Positions 6,795-10,358 of a stretch of DNA of 10,358 nt are shown here, one piece after another. Origin of the DNA: Opitutales bacterium (lineage in GTDB: Bacteria; Verrucomicrobiota; Verrucomicrobiia; Opitutales; JAFGAQ01); contig JAQVLM010000065.1 in assembly GCA_028704125.1 (NCBI GenBank), positions 1-10,358 of the forward strand, in the 5' to 3' direction. How positions within the stretch are numbered: the stretch's first letter is position 1; every line of letters starts with the position of its first letter. The position numbers and the translations under genes are program-made. The notes under the pieces were generated by a model. That model did not search any database, had not been told where the DNA came from, and worked only from the letters and a program-made list of their open reading frames with translations.

Positions 6795-8393
6795 TCAGGA
6801 CCTTCTGACTGAAGTCGGGTGGGAATCCGGCATTTCTGAAGGATAATCCAAGGTATAATGGAGCCCTCGACTCTCCCGGCGTTGCAAAGCGCACTCGACG
6901 ACAAGATCCGCGACTTGAATCATGTTGCGCAGCTCAATGAGGGAGGTTTCCAGCTTGAAATTCCAATAGTAGTCATTGATTTCGCGGGCGAGGTTGCGCA
7001 GGCGCGTGCGCGCGCGTTCCAAACGCTTGGTGGTGCGGACAATACCCACATAGTCCCACATGGCGCGTTTGAGTTCGGAGGCCCCATGGGACAGCACGAC
7101 TCTCTCGTCCGAATCCTGAACATCTCCATCGACCCATTCCGGCACGTCTAACAATGCAGGACGGGGGTCACTCAAGAGCTTACATACGGACTCGGAAGCG
7201 CGATGAGAGACAACTACGGCCTCGAGAAGGGAATTGCTTGCGAGGCGATTCCCGCCGTGCAGGCCGGTACAAGCGACCTCACCGCAGGCATAAAGCCCCT
7301 TCATGGAGGTTTCACCCGAAATGGAAGTATAGACGCCCCCGCAAAGGTAATGGGCAGCAGGCACGACCGGGATCCAATCCTGAGGCGGGTGAACCCCCAC
7401 CCGCTCGCAACCCGCCAGAATATTGGGAAACCGGGTCTTGAAATCGTCAGGCGACATCGATGAACAATCGAGCCAACAATGCCGGTCCCCGGTTTTCTTC
7501 ATGACCGCATCGATGGCGCGTGCGACGATATCACGTGGAGCGAGGTCCTTTAGGGGGTGATAATGCTTCATGAAAGCGACCCCTCTATGATCGCGCAAAA
7601 TCGCGCCCTCCCCCCGGACGGCCTCACTGATGAGGAAACGGTCATCGGCATTGGAATAGAGAGCGGTGGGATGGAACTGGACGAACTCCATATTCCGGAC
7701 CTCGACACCGGCGCGATAGGCCATGGCAATGCCATCTCCCGTCGCAATAGGCGGGTTAGTGGTATAGAGATAAACGCTGCCGATACCTCCGGTCGCTAGC
7801 ATCACCACGGGAGCTCTGAGGGTTTCGACACGGTGATCGGCCTCGTTATAGGCGTAGAGGCCCATGACCCGATCCGGTTCATTTTCATGGCCATAGCCGA
7901 GCTTCCACAGTTTACGCTGGGTTATGAGATCCACGGCGACCATGTGCTCGCGCATCTCGATCCGGGGATGATCGAGCACGGCTTTGACCAAAGCGGTTTC
8001 AATGGCGCGACCGGTCATGTCCTCGACATGCAGGATCCGGCGTTCGGAGTGACCGCCCTCGCGTCCGAGTGACATTTGGCCATCGTCGAGGCGGCTGAAC
8101 TCAACGCCGATATTGACGATTTCGCGAATCCGGGCGGGCCCATCACTCACCACCTGACGGACGACCTCCCGATCGCAGAGTCCGGCGCCTGCAACCATGG
8201 TATCGGCGATGTGTTTATCGAAGTCATCGGTACCGGAGGTGACACATGCGATTCCGCCCTGAGCATGATTGGTGTTGGAATCATCGATTCCCTTCTTAGT
8301 CACGACACAAGTCGAAAAACCGGCATCGGCCACTTTCAAAGCGAAACTCAAACCGGCGATACCGCTACCGGCAACGATCACGTCGTAATCCAT
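6795..8393 (-). CDS. nadB: L-aspartate oxidase
   Basis: A complete 532-residue flavoenzyme that oxidises L-aspartate to iminoaspartate, the first step of de novo NAD synthesis; NadA then makes quinolinate. It is cytosolic and FAD-dependent, in the succinate dehydrogenase/fumarate reductase flavoprotein superfamily. Visible features: dinucleotide-binding GSGIAGLS at 9-16, TNHAQGGIA at 41-49, LATGGIG at 199-205, H241 in FHPTAL, EAVRGEGA, R287 in APRDIV, H348 in AAHYLCGGV, and R383 in GNRLASNSLLEA. The last four match the active-site residues H244, R290, H351 and R386 of E. coli NadB with a constant offset of 3. The C-terminal three-helix region (LKRAMWDYVGIVRT, REINDYYWNFK) is that of NadB rather than of SdhA. 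The start ATG 8393 leads directly into MDYDVIVAGSG. It is 36 bp from the upstream terminator hairpin and is followed by panE. nadA and nadC are not in the window. Confidence 0.97.
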   Translation of the reverse strand: MDYDVIVAGSGIAGLSFALKVADAGFSTCVVTKKGIDDSNTNHAQGGIACVTSGTDDFDKHIADTMVAGAGLCDREVVRQVVSDGPARIREIVNIGVEFSRLDDGQMSLGREGGHSERRILHVEDMTGRAIETALVKAVLDHPRIEMREHMVAVDLITQRKLWKLGYGHENEPDRVMGLYAYNEADHRVETLRAPVVMLATGGIGSVYLYTTNPPIATGDGIAMAYRAGVEVRNMEFVQFHPTALYSNADDRFLISEAVRGEGAILRDHRGVAFMKHYHPLKDLAPRDIVARAIDAVMKKTGDRHCWLDCSSMSPDDFKTRFPNILAGCERVGVHPPQDWIPVVPAAHYLCGGVYTSISGETSMKGLYACGEVACTGLHGGNRLASNSLLEAVVVSHRASESVCKLLSDPRPALLDVPEWVDGDVQDSDERVVLSHGASELKRAMWDYVGIVRTTKRLERARTRLRNLAREINDYYWNFKLETSLIELRNMIQVADLVVECALQRRESRGLHYTLDYPSEMPDSHPTSVRRS

Positions 8394-8429
8394 AATACTT
8401 CGATGGAAAAGGATAATCCCATAAAAGTC

Positions 8430-8460
8430 AAAAGCCCGTCTCTCAAGAGACGGGCTTTTT
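8430..8460 (-). terminator. Strong intrinsic terminator between the Ig-like gene and nadB
   Basis: A perfect inverted repeat: stem GCCCGTCTC / GAGACGGGC (8434-8442 with 8447-8455), loop of four bases, extended by A-T pairs on both sides. T-runs flank it in both directions, so it can terminate on either strand; the plus-strand run is six T, the minus-strand run four T followed by GAC and four more T. Its position 22 bp after the stop of the minus-strand Ig-like gene marks it as that gene's terminator. No gene on the plus strand needs it. Confidence 0.93.
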
Positions 8461-8482
8461 TCAACGTTCGGAAATGATGGGC

Positions 8483-10358
8483 TCAGATCTCCGGCATTGC
8501 ATCGAGAATAATCTGAATCTGTTGAATGAGCGGAAGATTTGCACGGCCCTCGACATCACTCTGCAAAGGAACGATCCTGAGCAATCCGATGAAAAGGGAA
8601 GCCGAATTCGCATAATCCGAGAGCCGATGGTTCGGAAGATTCGGGATACCGAGCAAAGTGGACACCGTTCCGTTTCCAAAGCGCATTGCATCCTCGTCGA
8701 GAAGGAAATCGCGGACAAACCACTCTGTTCCGCCCATCTGGAGGACGGTTACACAGCGATCGAGCTGCGCTTTGGTCGGCGCGACCCCGAACTTACGATC
8801 GAAGAGGACCTTGATGAAATCCTCGAAATCGCCCTTGTCCGAGAAGGAATCGGGGATGCGCTTGCCATCGAAGAAGTTCATCTGGAAGGCTGGCATCAAC
8901 AGGCGAACCAAACGGCGTTCACCCGATCCTTCACCGTTTCCACCGACCAGCCGGATGATTTCGCAATCGCTCGCCATCTGTGCATTGGTTGGCCATTGAC
9001 CGGTGAGGGCCCAACGGATCATCAACGCATTCTTAACCCGTGCGAAGTTCAACGCAGGGAGGGCACTGGAGTCGGCATCTCTCATACCGTCGTCGGCCAT
9101 CATTAATTCGTGAATAAACTCTGCTGGAGTGCGTTGCCCGTTATCGAGGGAACGAACGAGTTCCTGATAATAAACGGAGGCACCGATATTATCATCGAGG
9201 AATTCCTCAAAGAAGTATCCACAAAGCATGTTATTGATAACATAATCGAGGAAATCAATGTTCTTCGACTGCGGGGCGACCCTCAAGCTGCGCGCATTGG
9301 ATACGACGGTATTTCCGCCGTCTTCGACCGCTGCCGTAATCGAGGCATTGCCGACGAACATCGGAATCATACCCACGTTAAAGAAGCCATTTGCGACGTT
9401 CATCTTACCAAGGAGCACCCCATTTGCATAGATGCCGAGGACACCAGCACCGGACGGCGCATTGACCTCGCCGGAGAAAACCACCGTTTCCAGCCCGGCG
9501 GGAAGATCCTGATAGATCGGATCGATCTCGCGCAAATAGACCGTCGGAACCGGAGCCGTAATCGGCTTCACATCCAAGCGAACTGTCGGGCTCTGGGCGA
9601 TCTTTCCATGGTTATCCTTAGCCTGGGCATACACGTAGTAGACGCCGGGGGAACGTGCGTTGAAGGCGAAAGCATAGTCATCGCCCCATCCTGAAACCGT
9701 TTCGCCGATCTCCTGTCCATTGGCGAAGAACTTCACGGAGCGAATCGACCCGTCCTCGTCAGTCGCATGGGCATTGAGCCACAAAGAAGAACCCACACCT
9801 ACCGAACTGACCGAAGCCGGACTGCTCATCGAAACCACAGGGATGCTCCTGTCGGGTGAGCCTGCCGTAACGATTGCGACATTGGAACGCGTGGTGCGTC
9901 CGGTCTCATCCGTTGCCTGAGCGAAGATCCGGTAGTCACCGGCAAACGGGAACTGATAGTTGAATTCGAACAGGTTGCGGCTCGAAGCAACGGTTTCAAA
10001 TAACCCATCATCGTCAGAATCGTTATCAACTCTTGCAACGGTATTGACATAAGTATCGTTGACGAAGAAGTCGATGGTGGAGATCAGGCTATCCGCATCA
10101 TAGGCGGTAGCGAAGATTTTGACCTCGGAACCCGGCAGGAAGGATGCGCCATTGAGAGGGGAAAGCAACTCCACGGTGGGAGCCGATCCCGTATTCAGCA
10201 CATAGCTCAGGGTCTCGGAACGCACACGGTTCCCATTGGAGAAACGCGCCATCGCCCACACATCGATGCTTCCGTATTGAGGCATCAGGAAATCGAACTT
10301 GTAAGGATATGCACCCGGACCACTCGATCCAACCTTTACCCCATGCACATAAAGAGCC
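8483..10358 (-). CDS. Large surface or secreted protein with Ig-like repeats and DUF4214-like tail (5' end outside window)
   Basis: The C-terminal 624 residues of a larger protein; the frame is open through the right edge. Numbering from the GTG at 10348, which is an internal Val and not a start: three bacterial Ig-like domains follow one another at about 57-161, 168-261 and 264-358, sharing the pattern DFFVND / KFFANGQEIG / GIYANGVLLG and ending in YRIFAQATD, YYVYAQAKD and ASITAAVED. This matches Big_7-type Ig folds of cell-surface and adhesin proteins. Domain 1 carries a DxDxDGxxE loop (110-118) like a calcium site. Residues about 361-560 are helical and contain three tandem DUF4214-like units; two share GxxPTxAQ[ML] at 450-458 and 521-529. 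There is no LPXTG, PEP-CTERM or C-terminal membrane helix; the end is a plain MPEI. An exported or surface structural role is inferred from the domains, since the signal peptide region is not visible. A strong terminator follows the stop. Confidence 0.85.
   Translation of the reverse strand, partial: ALYVHGVKVGSSGPGAYPYKFDFLMPQYGSIDVWAMARFSNGNRVRSETLSYVLNTGSAPTVELLSPLNGASFLPGSEVKIFATAYDADSLISTIDFFVNDTYVNTVARVDNDSDDDGLFETVASSRNLFEFNYQFPFAGDYRIFAQATDETGRTTRSNVAIVTAGSPDRSIPVVSMSSPASVSSVGVGSSLWLNAHATDEDGSIRSVKFFANGQEIGETVSGWGDDYAFAFNARSPGVYYVYAQAKDNHGKIAQSPTVRLDVKPITAPVPTVYLREIDPIYQDLPAGLETVVFSGEVNAPSGAGVLGIYANGVLLGKMNVANGFFNVGMIPMFVGNASITAAVEDGGNTVVSNARSLRVAPQSKNIDFLDYVINNMLCGYFFEEFLDDNIGASVYYQELVRSLDNGQRTPAEFIHELMMADDGMRDADSSALPALNFARVKNALMIRWALTGQWPTNAQMASDCEIIRLVGGNGEGSGERRLVRLLMPAFQMNFFDGKRIPDSFSDKGDFEDFIKVLFDRKFGVAPTKAQLDRCVTVLQMGGTEWFVRDFLLDEDAMRFGNGTVSTLLGIPNLPNHRLSDYANSASLFIGLLRIVPLQSDVEGRANLPLIQQIQIILDAMPEI

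Noticed and set aside
5980..6846. Long open frame (288 codons) on the plus strand opposite panE and the end of nadB
   Set aside because: It lies antisense to two securely identified genes, has a low-complexity Gly/Asp-rich translation with no family features, and is explained by codon bias on the other strand.
6795..8393. Succinate dehydrogenase/fumarate reductase flavoprotein as an alternative to NadB
   Set aside because: The C-terminal region, the TNHAQGGIA segment and the absence of iron-sulfur or membrane-anchor subunit genes beside it fit NadB better.
8474..9694. Two open frames (210 and 194 codons) on the plus strand opposite the Ig-like gene
   Set aside because: Both are antisense to a frame with clear Ig-like and DUF4214-like patterns; their translations show no recognisable domain and no ribosome binding site.
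1..10358. tRNA, rRNA, CRISPR arrays, toxin-antitoxin or defence gene clusters
   Set aside because: No repeat-spacer pattern, cloverleaf sequence or known defence domain was recognised; nearly all of the window is covered by the seven genes described.

Overview
The window holds seven protein-coding genes on both strands and looks like chromosomal DNA of a Gram-negative, moderately GC-rich bacterium. I place it tentatively in the Verrucomicrobiota (Opitutae-like). The reasons are the style of the IS200-like/RAYT protein with its extra C-terminal domain, the large surface protein with Ig-like repeats and a DUF4214-like tail, and the weak Shine-Dalgarno signals before most starts. This placement is inference, not a database result. 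I recognised no tRNA, rRNA, CRISPR array, prophage or complete insertion sequence.

Layout. (1) 1-896, plus strand: the C-terminal third of the translational GTPase TypA/BipA, which enters from the left edge, followed 9 bp later by YhbY, a small CRS1-YhbY RNA-binding protein. Both families act on ribosome (50S) biogenesis. (2) 939-3209, minus strand: a 756-residue protein with about eleven membrane helices, GT-C glycosyltransferase-like, with a large non-membrane C-terminal part. (3) 3210-3369: a 160-bp divergent promoter region. (4) 3370-4659, plus strand: a secreted serine esterase with an Ig-like N-terminal domain. (5) 4683-5675, minus strand: a single-copy Y1/HUH (RAYT-type) transposase-like protein behind an AT-rich leader. 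(6) 5815-8393, minus strand: nadB (L-aspartate oxidase) followed by panE (2-dehydropantoate 2-reductase), a likely two-gene cofactor operon that feeds NAD and pantothenate/CoA synthesis. (7) 8430-8460: a strong intrinsic terminator. (8) 8483 to the right edge, minus strand: the C-terminal 624 residues of a large protein with three Ig-like repeats and a helical tail built of three tandem DUF4214-like units; its start lies outside the window.

The genes form ordinary housekeeping blocks (typA-yhbY, nadB-panE) separated by accessory genes for the cell surface and secretion. I do not see a convincing new multi-gene system. The observations most worth following are the internal triplication and the single Ca-loop-like motif in the Ig-like protein, the unassigned C-terminal part of the membrane protein, and the intact RAYT with no visible REP palindromes beside it.
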